Source: Saccharicrinis sp963675435
GTDB taxonomy: Bacteria > Bacteroidota > Bacteroidia > Bacteroidales > Marinilabiliaceae
Assembly: GCA_963675435.1 (NCBI GenBank)
Contig: OY776216.1
Coordinates: 3,968,001-4,032,000, forward strand
Direction: 5' to 3'
DNA length: 64,000 nt
The notes beneath the pieces are model-generated. The model saw only the letters and a program-made list of their open reading frames with translations, did no database searches and was not told where the DNA came from. Below, piece by piece: positions 37,905-47,369 of the stretch. A program made the translations under genes and the position numbers. Position 1 is the stretch's first letter. The number at the start of each line of letters is the position of its first letter.

Positions 37905-38945
37905 TCAAGCAGTTTTAAGTTGTTCAAAAAATTCAATAACGGAGTCTTTTAAGGGTCTGTACTTTAACCCTAACTGATAGACACTTTTTGATGTATCCGC
38001 AATAAAAGGATATCCTACATTTCTTGCTATCATTTTACGTTTATACCCTACTAAAGGTGCCAAAATCCAGGTGATAGTTTTAGGTATAACCTGCTTCGGA
38101 AATTGAAATCCGTTTTTATATTTCTCTTTTAAAATTGAAGACACCTGCCACATACTTGAATTCTCTGCTGAAACAATATATCTTCCTTCGGAATCTGGTT
38201 TATAACCGGCTAAATAATGTGCCTCTGCTACATCCCTAACATCTACCATTCCAATTTTAAAATCAGGTACACCCATTTTAAAAGCTCCGTTAAAGATTTT
38301 TCGAAAAACATTATGACTTTCGGAAGAAGTAACAACAGACAAGCCCGGTCCTATTACAAATGAAGGATTGATGACAACTAATTTCCACCTGTTTTGAGCA
38401 TTGTAAATAGTCCATGCTTCTTTTTCTGCAACGGTTTTAGAATAGGAATAAGGTTGGTGATTGAGTGAAGAAGTTGAATTCCAATCTTCCTCTGTAAGCA
38501 TCCCTTTTGAACAATTCCTAATGTCTACGTTGTCGCCATAAATGGCAGCCACACTGCTGGTTAAAACAACTTTTTTAACAGTACTACAATTATTTACTGA
38601 CTCTAAAATATTTGCTGTACCTATTAAAGCTGGTTCTACTAAATCTTTTTGAGGATCAACAACTTGAAGTTTAAAAGGTGAAGCTGTATGATAAACTAGT
38701 TCACAACCTTCCATGGCCTTATCAAATGATCCCCGATCAAGCAAATCAGCCTCAAACAACTTTAATTCACCGGGTAATTTTTGTGAAATTTCTTCTAAGT
38801 AATACGTTTTTTTAACGTCGCTAATATTACGTACTGTTGCATGAACAGTAATTCCTTCTGATAGTAATCTTTTCACCAAAACCCCGGCAATATATCCAGA
38901 AGCCCCGGTAACCAATACTGGTTTAGTTTTATTTATTGCTGACAT
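37905..38945 (-). CDS. Extended SDR reductase (dihydroflavonol-reductase-like)
   Basis: This 346-aa NAD(P)-dependent extended short-chain dehydrogenase has the N-terminal dinucleotide motif VTGASGYIAG, the HTASPF string typical of the dihydroflavonol-4-reductase/cinnamoyl-CoA reductase branch, and the catalytic Y-x3-K in YSYSKTVAEKEAW. SDRs of this branch reduce aldehydes or ketones to alcohols, but the substrate here is unknown. It is cytosolic and monocistronic by appearance. Confidence 0.88.
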   Translation of the reverse strand: MSAINKTKPVLVTGASGYIAGVLVKRLLSEGITVHATVRNISDVKKTYYLEEISQKLPGELKLFEADLLDRGSFDKAMEGCELVYHTASPFKLQVVDPQKDLVEPALIGTANILESVNNCSTVKKVVLTSSVAAIYGDNVDIRNCSKGMLTEEDWNSTSSLNHQPYSYSKTVAEKEAWTIYNAQNRWKLVVINPSFVIGPGLSVVTSSESHNVFRKIFNGAFKMGVPDFKIGMVDVRDVAEAHYLAGYKPDSEGRYIVSAENSSMWQVSSILKEKYKNGFQFPKQVIPKTITWILAPLVGYKRKMIARNVGYPFIADTSKSVYQLGLKYRPLKDSVIEFFEQLKTA

Positions 38946-39082
38946 AATTAGGTATTTATATAAGTCTAAGTCTGTTTCAATATAAAAGCATTTTATACCT
39001 AAAAATGTTTAATGAAGTCCTGTGCTTTTATAAGATTTTGCTATTTTTTACTTATTCATCTAATTATTTAGAAGCTCTAAAA

Positions 39083-39112
39083 CAAAAAAAGGTGTTATTA
39101 AAAACTAACACC
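39083..39112 (-). terminator. Rho-independent terminator after aguB
   Basis: On the minus strand a 7-base stem (GGTGTTA/TAACACC, 39091-39097 and 39106-39112) is followed by a run of seven T. It lies 30 bases past the stop codon of the amidase gene. Confidence 0.75.
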
Positions 39113-39141
39113 CCATTGTAATCATATCAATAACTGTCTAA

Positions 39142-40026
39142 TTAATCTCTATACCTCTTAGTAATATCTCCATACGCATCTATCCTTCTATCTCTGAAGA
39201 ATGGCCATATTCGACGTACATCTTCCGTTCTTTTTTTATCTATTTCAATAACATGATGTAATTCTTCTTTTTGATTTGCCTGCCATAAAATTTCACCCTG
39301 AGGACCTGCCACAAAACTGGTTCCCCAAAATTCAATTCCATTGGTAACACCTGTCCAATCAGGTTCTATTCCAACTCTGTTGACAGCAATAACCGGTAAT
39401 CCGTTTGCTACAGCATGCGCTCTTTGCGAAATCATCCAGGCATCACGCTGTCGAGCTTTTTCATCATCAGCATCTGTACTCTCGTAACCAATAGCCGTTG
39501 GATAAATCAACATTTCAGCACCGGCCATCGCCATTAAACGAGCAGCTTCCGGATACCATTGATCCCAGCATACCAATACACCTAATTTACCCACCGAAGT
39601 TTGAATAGGATGAAAACCTATATCCCCCGGAGTAAAATAAAACTTTTCGTAATATGCAGGATCATCTGGAATATGCATTTTACGATAACGTCCTGCTTCA
39701 GATCCATCTTTTTCAAAAACTACTGATGTGTTATGATATAAACCTGGAGCTCTTTTTTCAAATAAAGAGGTTACCAAAACAATATTCAGTTCTTTTGCAA
39801 TGGCTGCAAACTGATTGTATGACGGACCTGGTAATGGTTCTGCCCATTCAAACATATCAACTTCCTCTGCCTGACAAAAATAAATGCCGGTATGTAATTC
39901 CTGAAGCACTATTAATTCAGCCCCACCCTGAACACATTTTCTAATGCCTTCAATACTTTTATCTATATTATTTTGCTTATTATTGGAGCAGGTTTGCTGT
40001 ACTACTCCCACCTTTATTTTACTCAT
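39142..40026 (-). CDS. aguB: N-carbamoylputrescine amidase
   Basis: This 294-aa carbon-nitrogen hydrolase of the nitrilase superfamily probably converts N-carbamoylputrescine to putrescine, ammonia and CO2. The catalytic triad is visible as Glu in VLQELHTGIYF, Lys in RYRKMHIPDDP and C153 in GVLVCWDQWYPEAARLMA. The PDDPAYYEKFYFTPGD stretch is characteristic of the AguB branch. The partner enzyme agmatine deiminase is encoded about 0.9 kb upstream on the same strand, with one unrelated gene between. It is cytosolic, and a terminator follows it. Confidence 0.93.
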   Translation of the reverse strand: MSKIKVGVVQQTCSNNKQNNIDKSIEGIRKCVQGGAELIVLQELHTGIYFCQAEEVDMFEWAEPLPGPSYNQFAAIAKELNIVLVTSLFEKRAPGLYHNTSVVFEKDGSEAGRYRKMHIPDDPAYYEKFYFTPGDIGFHPIQTSVGKLGVLVCWDQWYPEAARLMAMAGAEMLIYPTAIGYESTDADDEKARQRDAWMISQRAHAVANGLPVIAVNRVGIEPDWTGVTNGIEFWGTSFVAGPQGEILWQANQKEELHHVIEIDKKRTEDVRRIWPFFRDRRIDAYGDITKRYRD

Positions 40027-40251
40027 TTTGTGAAAATCAACCTAAAACAATAAGTTACTATAAAACATCGCAAATAAACATATATTTTTCAATGATTATT
40101 ACTTCTTATTCACAAAAATTTAAATTAATGAAATTATTTTTCATAATCGTGGAATACATTATACGTTAAAAAACAAAAGGCCTAAAAAGTCAAATACCAC
40201 CTGATTTTTTAATCCTTTTATTTATAGACTCTTATACTGTATCAGAGTAGA

Positions 40252-40719
40252 CTACGAATAGTATTTACCTGTAATAGTTTCAATTGATATTTTTATTACT
40301 CCAGTACCTTTTAGCATATTATCAGGGTACGACTGTCCTGAAAGATGAGGTGTATATTTACCTACAATTTTATTTAAAGCTTCTATTTTTTCTTCTTTGC
40401 TTTCAACTAAGGCAGCTGTTCCAAAAATAACAACACTTTTATATTTTGTATTCACATCACAAACTTTAGCATCTAAAATTAATCCCTCCATATCAGCTGT
40501 TTCAAAACAAATTTTATTATTGTTTTTGATATTGGCCAATTTTTGTCCCTGGTTTAATCCATGTATATAAATACAATCTGCAGTATATGCAAAATGAACA
40601 GGTAATACATATGGGAATCCATCTGCATTTTGAGTTCCTAAATGTCCTACCTTTGCTTCTGCCAATAAAATATCTATTTGTTCTTTAGTGAGCTGGTGCT
40701 CTTTCATTCTACCTTCCAT
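40252..40719 (-). CDS. FMN-binding split-barrel protein (PNPOx/NimA-like)
   Basis: This 155-aa protein belongs to the pyridoxamine 5'-phosphate oxidase-like split-barrel family, close to the NimA-like group. The strand pattern with VGHLGTQNADGFPYVLPVHF, DCIYIHGLNQGQKLANI and NKICFETADM fits flavin binding at a dimer interface. Its activity is unknown; relatives reduce nitroaromatics or bind other cofactors. A Met at residue 5 (MKEHQLTKEQ) is an equally good start. It lies between aguA and aguB on the same strand, but with gaps above 200 bases on both sides. Confidence 0.82.
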   Translation of the reverse strand: MEGRMKEHQLTKEQIDILLAEAKVGHLGTQNADGFPYVLPVHFAYTADCIYIHGLNQGQKLANIKNNNKICFETADMEGLILDAKVCDVNTKYKSVVIFGTAALVESKEEKIEALNKIVGKYTPHLSGQSYPDNMLKGTGVIKISIETITGKYYS

Positions 40720-40891
40720 TGTTATATAATTTAGTTTATTTTGAATTTGTAATTATCGGATATAACTAAAAACAGACGTATAAAACTATAAGTATGAACT
40801 TTACTGGTGGTAAAATGTATTTGCAGAGAATCAACTTTTTGTTGACGATCAAAGATAGAATTTTTGCAAGAAAGTAGCAAGGGAAAATATT

Positions 40892-40921
40892 CTCAAGCAA
40901 TAATGATTACTATTGCTTGAG
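40892..40921 (-). terminator. Hairpin terminator after aguA
   Basis: This is an 11-base perfect stem (CTCAAGCAATA at 40892-40902, TATTGCTTGAG at 40911-40921) with an 8-base loop. On the minus strand it is followed by AATATTTTCC, about 40 bases past the aguA stop. Confidence 0.65.
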
Positions 40922-40960
40922 CTTTTTGAGTTGAAAATTCTTACTATTATTTTGGGTTGA

Positions 40961-41977
40961 TTAACTTAACGTTACTCCCTTAGTGTATTGCATACTAATA
41001 CAATGTAAAGATCCGTGCTGTTCAATTAAAGGACGACAATTTACGCCTACTACCTTTCTATCTGGAAAGATAGATTGAATAACATGAAGAGCTTCTTCAT
41101 CTTGAGTAACGCCATAAGTAGGTACCAATACTGCCCCATTTACAATTAAAAAGTTAGCATAAGTAGCAGGAAGTCGTTGTCCATCTTCATCAAAACATGC
41201 ATCAGGCCAAGGCAAAGCAATCAGGTTATAAGCTTCATCTTTTGCATTGGTAAATTTTTGAAGTTGCTCTTCCATATCTACCAAAGCTGCATAATGTTCA
41301 TCAGCTTCATCTTCACATTTTACATATGCTATGGTATTTGAATTACAAATGCGAGCTAAAGTATCAATATGAGAATCGGTATCATCTCCAGCTAAATAGC
41401 CATGATCTAACCATAATATTTTACTTACCCAAAATTGCTTTTTCAGAAAGGCACTTATAGCTCTCTTACTTTTATCCGGATTTCTGTATTTAGACAACAA
41501 ACACTCTGTGGTTGTTAATAAGGTTCCTTCACCATCTGATTCTATACTTCCTCCTTCTAACACAAAATTCAGACTTTTAATTTTTAAGCCTGAAAAAACA
41601 GTTTGAGCCAGTCTTTCGGTTATTTTATTATCTAGTCCTGCCTCAAACTTTTGTCCCCAACCATTAAAAACAAAGTCTAATAATACAGGCTTTTCATCTT
41701 CATAAACAGAAATGGCACCATGGTCTCTAGCCCATGTATCATTTGATTCAGCTTGTGCAAAATGAATAGGGAAAACCGTTTTATTTTTAAATAAAGCTTT
41801 AACCTCATCCACAGAATGACAAATCACTAATACAGGAACAAACGCTGCAGTGGTATTAATGATATTAACAAAACAGTTTTCAACTTCAGCATACATGTAT
41901 GCCCAATCACTGTTTTTATGTGGGAAAGTGTACTGAACAAAGCTTTGTTCCTCCCACTCTGCTGGAAATCTTACCAT
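40961..41977 (-). CDS. aguA: Agmatine deiminase
   Basis: This 338-aa peptidyl-arginine-deiminase-type (PAD_porph) enzyme hydrolyses agmatine to N-carbamoylputrescine and ammonia. The substrate-binding and catalytic blocks are present: WARDHGAISV, FNGWGQKFEAGLDN, LEGGSIESDGEGTLLTT, HGYLAGDDTDSHIDTLAR and the catalytic C326 in GSLHCISMQY. The length is normal for AguA. Together with AguB downstream it completes the agmatine route to putrescine. It is cytosolic. Confidence 0.94.
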   Translation of the reverse strand: MVRFPAEWEEQSFVQYTFPHKNSDWAYMYAEVENCFVNIINTTAAFVPVLVICHSVDEVKALFKNKTVFPIHFAQAESNDTWARDHGAISVYEDEKPVLLDFVFNGWGQKFEAGLDNKITERLAQTVFSGLKIKSLNFVLEGGSIESDGEGTLLTTTECLLSKYRNPDKSKRAISAFLKKQFWVSKILWLDHGYLAGDDTDSHIDTLARICNSNTIAYVKCEDEADEHYAALVDMEEQLQKFTNAKDEAYNLIALPWPDACFDEDGQRLPATYANFLIVNGAVLVPTYGVTQDEEALHVIQSIFPDRKVVGVNCRPLIEQHGSLHCISMQYTKGVTLS

Positions 41978-42565
41978 GTTATTCTATTAAAAATCTAAAT
42001 AAATCATGGAAGCAAATATAGAATTATGAATGATATAAAAACATATTTAAGCAAAAAAGTGCTGCAAATAATATAACACTTTCACATTCACACAATTAGA
42101 TACATAATCAATAAAAAAACTAAAAAGTAACAATCTATATCTTATAAACGGACTACCAATATAAAAAAGAGCAGCCTGTTGCGGATGGTTATCGGATGGT
42201 CTACGGCAGGTATATTGCAAGTCCGTTTACAGTCCGTTCATGCATAGTAAAAAGCCTTTTTTAACACTTTGGTGCACAATTTTTTGCCGTTTTTGCCAAA
42301 ACATGCTTAATAGACAGGATTAACAAGAGATTTAATTCCATTCTATAAAGAGATTTTGAAAATTAATAATGAAACCTGTTAACCCTATAAATCCTGTATA
42401 ACTAAATATTTTTTCCAGTATCCCATGGCATCATGTTAAACGTAAAAAAGTATAGCGCTCCAATCGTCAATTGAGATATCAATCTTAATACCTGACATTT
42501 TCATTTTCAATGGAATTGATTTAAATTCTATAGTTTACATCTCGATTTCTTACTTAATCATAAAT
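41978..42565. other. Intergenic stretch with inverted repeats, no gene
   Basis: No coding frame is supported. A 10-base inverted repeat, TAAACGGACT at 42145-42154 and AGTCCGTTTA at 42220-42229, is followed by a further AGTCCGTT copy at 42231. Inside it GGATGGT occurs twice (near 42183 and 42194). Further right, ACAGGATTAAC near 42315 and TCCTGT near 42397 form another loose inverted pair. These resemble small non-coding repeats dispersed in Bacteroidales genomes, but I cannot show other copies here. Confidence 0.4.
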
Positions 42566-44818
42566 CTATCTCAAAAATTCCACCTTTACATTTTCAGAAA
42601 AAACTGCACCCTTATATTGTACTTGCAGTGAAATATTTATAGGTTCATTTAATTTATAATCTGAAGCCTTCAGGTCTAACATCCTTTCACCATTAGTTTC
42701 TACCCCATTAATCATCCATGAATAATGATCATAATCATATCCGGCATCCAATGTATATTCTTTAGCCTTTACCTTAATTTCTTCTTTTATAATAGGTTTT
42801 GCACCATGATATCTAGTATTCATATCATTAATATGGCCTTCTTTAGAAGTGCCTGATTTTGAATGCGCTCCTCTTTGTAACTGATAGGTATTATTCCAGA
42901 ATGTACCCAAATCTGAACCTAAATAATAGCCCAATTGAGGTGGCTGATTATAGGCTATATTTTGAGTTAACACAGACCAACGATACATAACATCAGTCAT
43001 TAAAGAATGAAAACGATAAGGCGTTTGGTATGGAGTCATGTAAATTCTGATCTCCCTGTTATCTTTGGTTCTGGCAATAACTTCTTCGCGCCAGTCTCCA
43101 ATAATATCAGCACTTAAACAAGGATTTCCTTTGGTCCAGTTATTAGCTGCCAGATCTTCACTATCTGGTAGGGGTAATGTTTCAACTCCGTCACCATTCC
43201 ATTTGGTAATGCCAACAAACTCACGATGAAATACACCTGAACCATCTAATAACTCACGATTAAGATCACCATCCCACCAAATTCCAAAGTTAATTGAAGG
43301 CGTGTTTTGACTAATCAACTCTCCTTTTGCTGTATAAACACCTCCTGAATGGGTAGTCCAAACCTCAAGACCTTTAAATCTGGGATCGATATCTGCTGCC
43401 ATAGCTCTTCCAACATCTTCGTATGAAGGAATGCCCCAAATCAAATCACCAGTGCATGCATCCCTCAACTCAGAACCTGCTCGGGTTGGTACATGTTCAT
43501 GGCAATCCCACACTTCAAATCCCGGACGTTCAATGTCAATATCAGTTAAATGAATAGCATCTCCATGACCTAATTTAGTATTGTAAGCACCAGAACCATC
43601 ATCATCAATCATACAGGCACCATAGGTAATTTCATCCTTACCATCTGCATCCACATCTCCTATAGCTAAATTATGATTTCCTTGAGCTTCGTAGTCTTTA
43701 TATTGGCCATTATTATCAGTGGTACTAAATTGCCATCGTTGTGTCAATTTTCCATTTCTATAATCCCATGCCTGCATTACTGTTTTAGCATAATAACCAC
43801 GACAAAGTAAGATACTAGGATGCTGCCCATCAAAATATCCGGCTCCAGCTAAAAACCTGTCAACTCTATTTCCTCTGGTATCACCATATTCATTAGGAGT
43901 ACCTCTCGGAATATAATCCGCTCTGGCCAACTCAATGCCTGTTTCTCCATCTATTACAGAGAAGAATTCCGGCCCCTTCATTATTTTTCCATAAGTTGGA
44001 GAATCTGGATCCTTGTCTACATAATCCGTAATTCCATCCTGATTAACATCCCCAATAATTTGTCCATCTGCAAATTGAGTTCCTTCTGCTGTTTTTACTA
44101 CAAGCTCTGATTTTCCATCTTCATTAAAATCATAAACAACCATTTGTGTATAGTGCGCTCCCTGTCTGATATTAATACCTAAATCAACACGCCATAAAAA
44201 AGTTCCATCTAACTTATAGGCTTCAATTATTGATCCACCATTACAAACGCCGCTATGTGAGTTGTCTCTTCCACTATTTTCTCTCTTCAAAATGATTTCA
44301 TAAGAACCGTCACCATCCAAATCTCCTATTGATGCGTCATTAGGACTATATCGCCAATGATCATCTCCGGGAATAGCTTGCATAGGAATAGAAAGATATG
44401 GTTTGCTATAATTATCTATTGTAATGATATAACTACCCAGTAATTGATGATTGGAAGCATCTTTTAAAAGATATTTACTAACTAAATTTACATCTGATAC
44501 AGAATCAATATAAAAAGTGCTTTTTTGTAAAGGCTCCTGATTAACTTTAACCTCTTTATTATTAGAAAGACAATAAATATCAAATGATCTATTTACAGAA
44601 TCTTCAGGTAAATATCGCCAACTCAAAGAAACACAACCATCACCCTGATTGATGGCAACAAAACCACGATTCAAATTTTCTTTATATAGTGAAGATGAAT
44701 AATTTGATCCTTTAAATACTCCAGTTTGATTATCTTTACCTGTATTGCAACATCCACTGATCAATATTACTATCCATAAAAATATATAACACTTAATCAG
44801 GCTCCTTAAAATTGACAT
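42566..44818 (-). CDS. Rhamnogalacturonan lyase, family PL11 (lipoprotein)
   Basis: This 750-aa secreted lyase cleaves the rhamnogalacturonan-I backbone by beta-elimination between rhamnose and galacturonic acid. The N-terminus has a lipoprotein signal (LISGC, Cys at about 23). A fibronectin-like domain follows, then the PL11 beta-propeller core with DGDGSYEIILKREN, DFNEDGKSELVVKTAEGTQ, AIGDVDADGKDEI and DIIGDWREEVIAR, whose Asp-rich loops bind calcium. An extra C-terminal Ig-like region (about 660-750) ends in SENVKVEFLR. It is the last gene of the minus arm, 137 bases after GH28. It probably acts at the cell surface to start depolymerisation. Confidence 0.93.
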   Translation of the reverse strand: MSILRSLIKCYIFLWIVILISGCCNTGKDNQTGVFKGSNYSSSLYKENLNRGFVAINQGDGCVSLSWRYLPEDSVNRSFDIYCLSNNKEVKVNQEPLQKSTFYIDSVSDVNLVSKYLLKDASNHQLLGSYIITIDNYSKPYLSIPMQAIPGDDHWRYSPNDASIGDLDGDGSYEIILKRENSGRDNSHSGVCNGGSIIEAYKLDGTFLWRVDLGINIRQGAHYTQMVVYDFNEDGKSELVVKTAEGTQFADGQIIGDVNQDGITDYVDKDPDSPTYGKIMKGPEFFSVIDGETGIELARADYIPRGTPNEYGDTRGNRVDRFLAGAGYFDGQHPSILLCRGYYAKTVMQAWDYRNGKLTQRWQFSTTDNNGQYKDYEAQGNHNLAIGDVDADGKDEITYGACMIDDDGSGAYNTKLGHGDAIHLTDIDIERPGFEVWDCHEHVPTRAGSELRDACTGDLIWGIPSYEDVGRAMAADIDPRFKGLEVWTTHSGGVYTAKGELISQNTPSINFGIWWDGDLNRELLDGSGVFHREFVGITKWNGDGVETLPLPDSEDLAANNWTKGNPCLSADIIGDWREEVIARTKDNREIRIYMTPYQTPYRFHSLMTDVMYRWSVLTQNIAYNQPPQLGYYLGSDLGTFWNNTYQLQRGAHSKSGTSKEGHINDMNTRYHGAKPIIKEEIKVKAKEYTLDAGYDYDHYSWMINGVETNGERMLDLKASDYKLNEPINISLQVQYKGAVFSENVKVEFLR

Positions 44819-44955
44819 TATTTTTATATTAAACGTTATCTGTTAAAAAAATTCGAAAGGTTAACTAAACACTCTTAATAAACAAATAAGGCTATTTCAA
44901 ATTGGATTAAATCAATATCTGAAACAGCCATAATTCATATATCCAGTTTTTATAT

Positions 44956-46404
44956 TTAATCCGCTTGAATGGGATTTTCAATTAATTTTCCCTCAACTCT
45001 TATATTTGAGACATCCACATTATTTGCATCATCCAAAATAAACAATGGACGTCCATCTTCTTTTTCAAAATAGAATCGGATATTATCAAAGAAAATATCT
45101 TTAGCATGACGTACATAAAAACCGGAAGCAGGAATGGTTCCAAACATCCAGGGTTCCGGGTAATTTTTAATACTTTCGGTTGGCTTTATTGTTCCATCCT
45201 CTTCAGTATAACCTCCTTTATAATGGATATTTATATTTGAAAAAGAAACTTCTTCAATATTATGTCCGGGGATACCACTTATTATTGATGAAAATTGAGA
45301 ATCTGCATCAAATACATTAACATTACTGATCTGGAGTCTTCTTAATTTTCCCACAGGAGTTCCTTTGGGACTACGCTGACGTCCTCCTAAACGGATAAAG
45401 AAAGGTGAATTACCAATATTGCGCATCGTAATATTCGACACAACAATATCTTCTAGCCAACCGCCATCAACTGCTTCAATTGCCAAACCTCTACTTCTTT
45501 CAAAAATACAATTGGTAATAGCTATATTTTTAAACCCTCCACTTGATTCTGTTCCCAGTTTAATTCGTCCTGTATTTGAACCATGATCAGGAGCAACAGC
45601 CTCATCTGTTTCCCACTTTCCAGCTAAAACAGACCCCTTATCAAATCCTGAAACATAACATCCACTTATGGTTACATTTTCAGTATCTTTAAAGTACCCC
45701 AATCCATAACTTGCTTTTAAAACAATAGCATCATCCCAAGGACAATTAACCGTGCAATCGGTAATTCGGACATTTTTACAGCAATCAATATCAAAACCAT
45801 CACGATTGGTATCTACTTTTACATTTAATACGTGAAGATTATCAACACCTGTTGCCAGTATGGCAAAGTGACCACAATGCTCCATTGACACATCTTTAAC
45901 TGTTACATTATAACATTCTTTCAATGAAATGGCTTTATTACCTACTCCAGGTAAACGACTTTCTTCACGACTCAATCCATTTCCATAAATTACCCCAGCT
46001 CCACATATGGTAATGTTATGTTGGCCAATGGCCCATAATAAGGAATTTTTCCAATGACTATGTCCAAAATCCTGAAATGGATTATCCGGATTCGGCTCTG
46101 CTTCATCGTATCCGGCTGTTTTGGTTGGAAAGGCAGCCTGGATAACGGCACCAGACTCAATCCAAAGGGTAATATTACTTTTTAATCGTATGGAGTAACA
46201 AGCATAAGTTCCGGCTGGTACATAAATTGTTCCACCACCATCTTTTACAGCTTCCTCAATTGCTTTATTGAAAGCCGGAGAATCAATAGTTTCTCCATCC
46301 CCCTTGGCTCCATAATCTTTTACATTATGAATTTCAGCTTTTAATCCTGAGGCAAAAAATGCTGTGACTAATGCGATTAACGTATATTGAAAAATATGTT
46401 TCAT
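44956..46404 (-). CDS. GH28 polygalacturonase-type glycosidase (secreted)
   Basis: This 482-aa right-handed beta-helix enzyme has a signal peptide (about 1-23) and the opening NVKDYGAKGDGETIDSPAFN typical of GH28/pectate-lyase-like folds. The likely catalytic acids are in TNRDGFDIDCC and CPWDDAIVLKASYG, and RIKLGTESSGG is the family's RIK-type substrate motif. It hydrolyses galacturonic-acid linkages, either in homogalacturonan or in rhamnogalacturonan; the neighbours favour the latter. It lies in the minus arm, 209 bases after the small secreted protein gene. Confidence 0.9.
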   Translation of the reverse strand: MKHIFQYTLIALVTAFFASGLKAEIHNVKDYGAKGDGETIDSPAFNKAIEEAVKDGGGTIYVPAGTYACYSIRLKSNITLWIESGAVIQAAFPTKTAGYDEAEPNPDNPFQDFGHSHWKNSLLWAIGQHNITICGAGVIYGNGLSREESRLPGVGNKAISLKECYNVTVKDVSMEHCGHFAILATGVDNLHVLNVKVDTNRDGFDIDCCKNVRITDCTVNCPWDDAIVLKASYGLGYFKDTENVTISGCYVSGFDKGSVLAGKWETDEAVAPDHGSNTGRIKLGTESSGGFKNIAITNCIFERSRGLAIEAVDGGWLEDIVVSNITMRNIGNSPFFIRLGGRQRSPKGTPVGKLRRLQISNVNVFDADSQFSSIISGIPGHNIEEVSFSNINIHYKGGYTEEDGTIKPTESIKNYPEPWMFGTIPASGFYVRHAKDIFFDNIRFYFEKEDGRPLFILDDANNVDVSNIRVEGKLIENPIQAD

Positions 46405-46463
46405 AAATTAAATTCTTAAACAACAATTATTATTTTGTTGCTGTGCAACTCTTTTTAGGAACC

Positions 46464-46490
46464 ACGAATTAGACGAATTAAACGAATTAT
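46464..46490. repeat. Three copies of a 9-base unit (acgaattNN)
   Basis: The string acgaatt occurs at 46464, 46473 and 46482, a period of 9 bases, in the leader region of the GH28 gene. Function is unknown; it may be a slippage product. Confidence 0.55.
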
Positions 46491-46613
46491 TATTTGCTTA
46501 CGCAAATCTATTTGGTATCCTCAAGATCATTGAGAGACTGTTGTTATAGTTAAGCAAGCTACATTTCATCGTCTTTTCGCAACTTTGCATGTTATCATAT
46601 CTACCATTCCCCT

Positions 46614-47369
46614 CTAATCCGGAGTAGATTTCATCCATTCGGTTTGCTTATTAACCATATAAGATCTGTTTTCAAATAATTCAGGTAACATAAAATAGTT
46701 ATAATCAGCCTTTGGATTTAAAAAGTAAAAGCAAAAGTAAAGTGCTTCATTAGCAATTAGCTTGCTTTGAGAAGCTACAACCTGAGCATCAGTTTTTTTT
46801 CCGGAATGAAGTAGTTTTAATGGAGATTCCTGTTGTTTTGCATCCGCTAATCTTGGTTCTTCTTCAGGAGGAACCAAAGCCTCTAAAACTCTTAACTTTC
46901 GGCTAGTTCCATAATATAACGTAAATGAATTTCCCTCAATACTAAATACGTTTTTGTAACAATCGTCAGGAACTAAAACCGTTTTCCATCCTTCTGGCTT
47001 TACATCGTTAGAAGCTCCTCCGTATGTCCAGATAAGCTTAATATTTTCAGGTATATTATTAGTTGTAAGTTTGATTACGGCACCTTTACTATCCTTAAGG
47101 AATTTTATATGATACTTAATTTCACCCTTACTTATAATTTCATCTTTTAAAGTAAAAATGACTTCATGTTCTTGTGCTTTTTCTTTAATTGTTTTAAAGT
47201 CTGCAAACCACTTACTCGAATTACTGTTGGCCACTCCGAGTCGTAAAGTTCCTCCTAATTCTGGAGCTAACATTGACCAATCCGGATCTTGTGCAAAAGC
47301 ATTTTGCCCTATAAAAAGGCAAAATGCTATAAACATAGAAAACTTTATTACTCTTAATTTAATTTCCAT
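46614..47369 (-). CDS. Secreted protein of unknown function, possibly DUF4450-like N-terminal domain
   Basis: This 251-aa protein has a signal peptide (about 1-26, ending NAFAQ) and a beta-rich body with ELGGTLRLGV, WTYGGASND and YYGTSRKLRVLEAL. The pattern recalls the first beta-sandwich of large DUF4450-type proteins found in Bacteroidota polysaccharide loci, which run to about a thousand residues. Here the frame stops after EWMKSTPD and the following 200 bases show no continuation, so it may be a stand-alone domain or a remnant of a longer enzyme. It overlaps the upstream CE12 gene by 11 bases, so it is translated with it. The family call is tentative. Confidence 0.6.
   Translation of the reverse strand: MEIKLRVIKFSMFIAFCLFIGQNAFAQDPDWSMLAPELGGTLRLGVANSNSSKWFADFKTIKEKAQEHEVIFTLKDEIISKGEIKYHIKFLKDSKGAVIKLTTNNIPENIKLIWTYGGASNDVKPEGWKTVLVPDDCYKNVFSIEGNSFTLYYGTSRKLRVLEALVPPEEEPRLADAKQQESPLKLLHSGKKTDAQVVASQSKLIANEALYFCFYFLNPKADYNYFMLPELFENRSYMVNKQTEWMKSTPD

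Noticed and set aside
46440..46500. Possible start of a CRISPR-like repeat array (acgaatt units)
   Set aside because: Only three units with a 9-base period and no spacers; simple tandem repetition.
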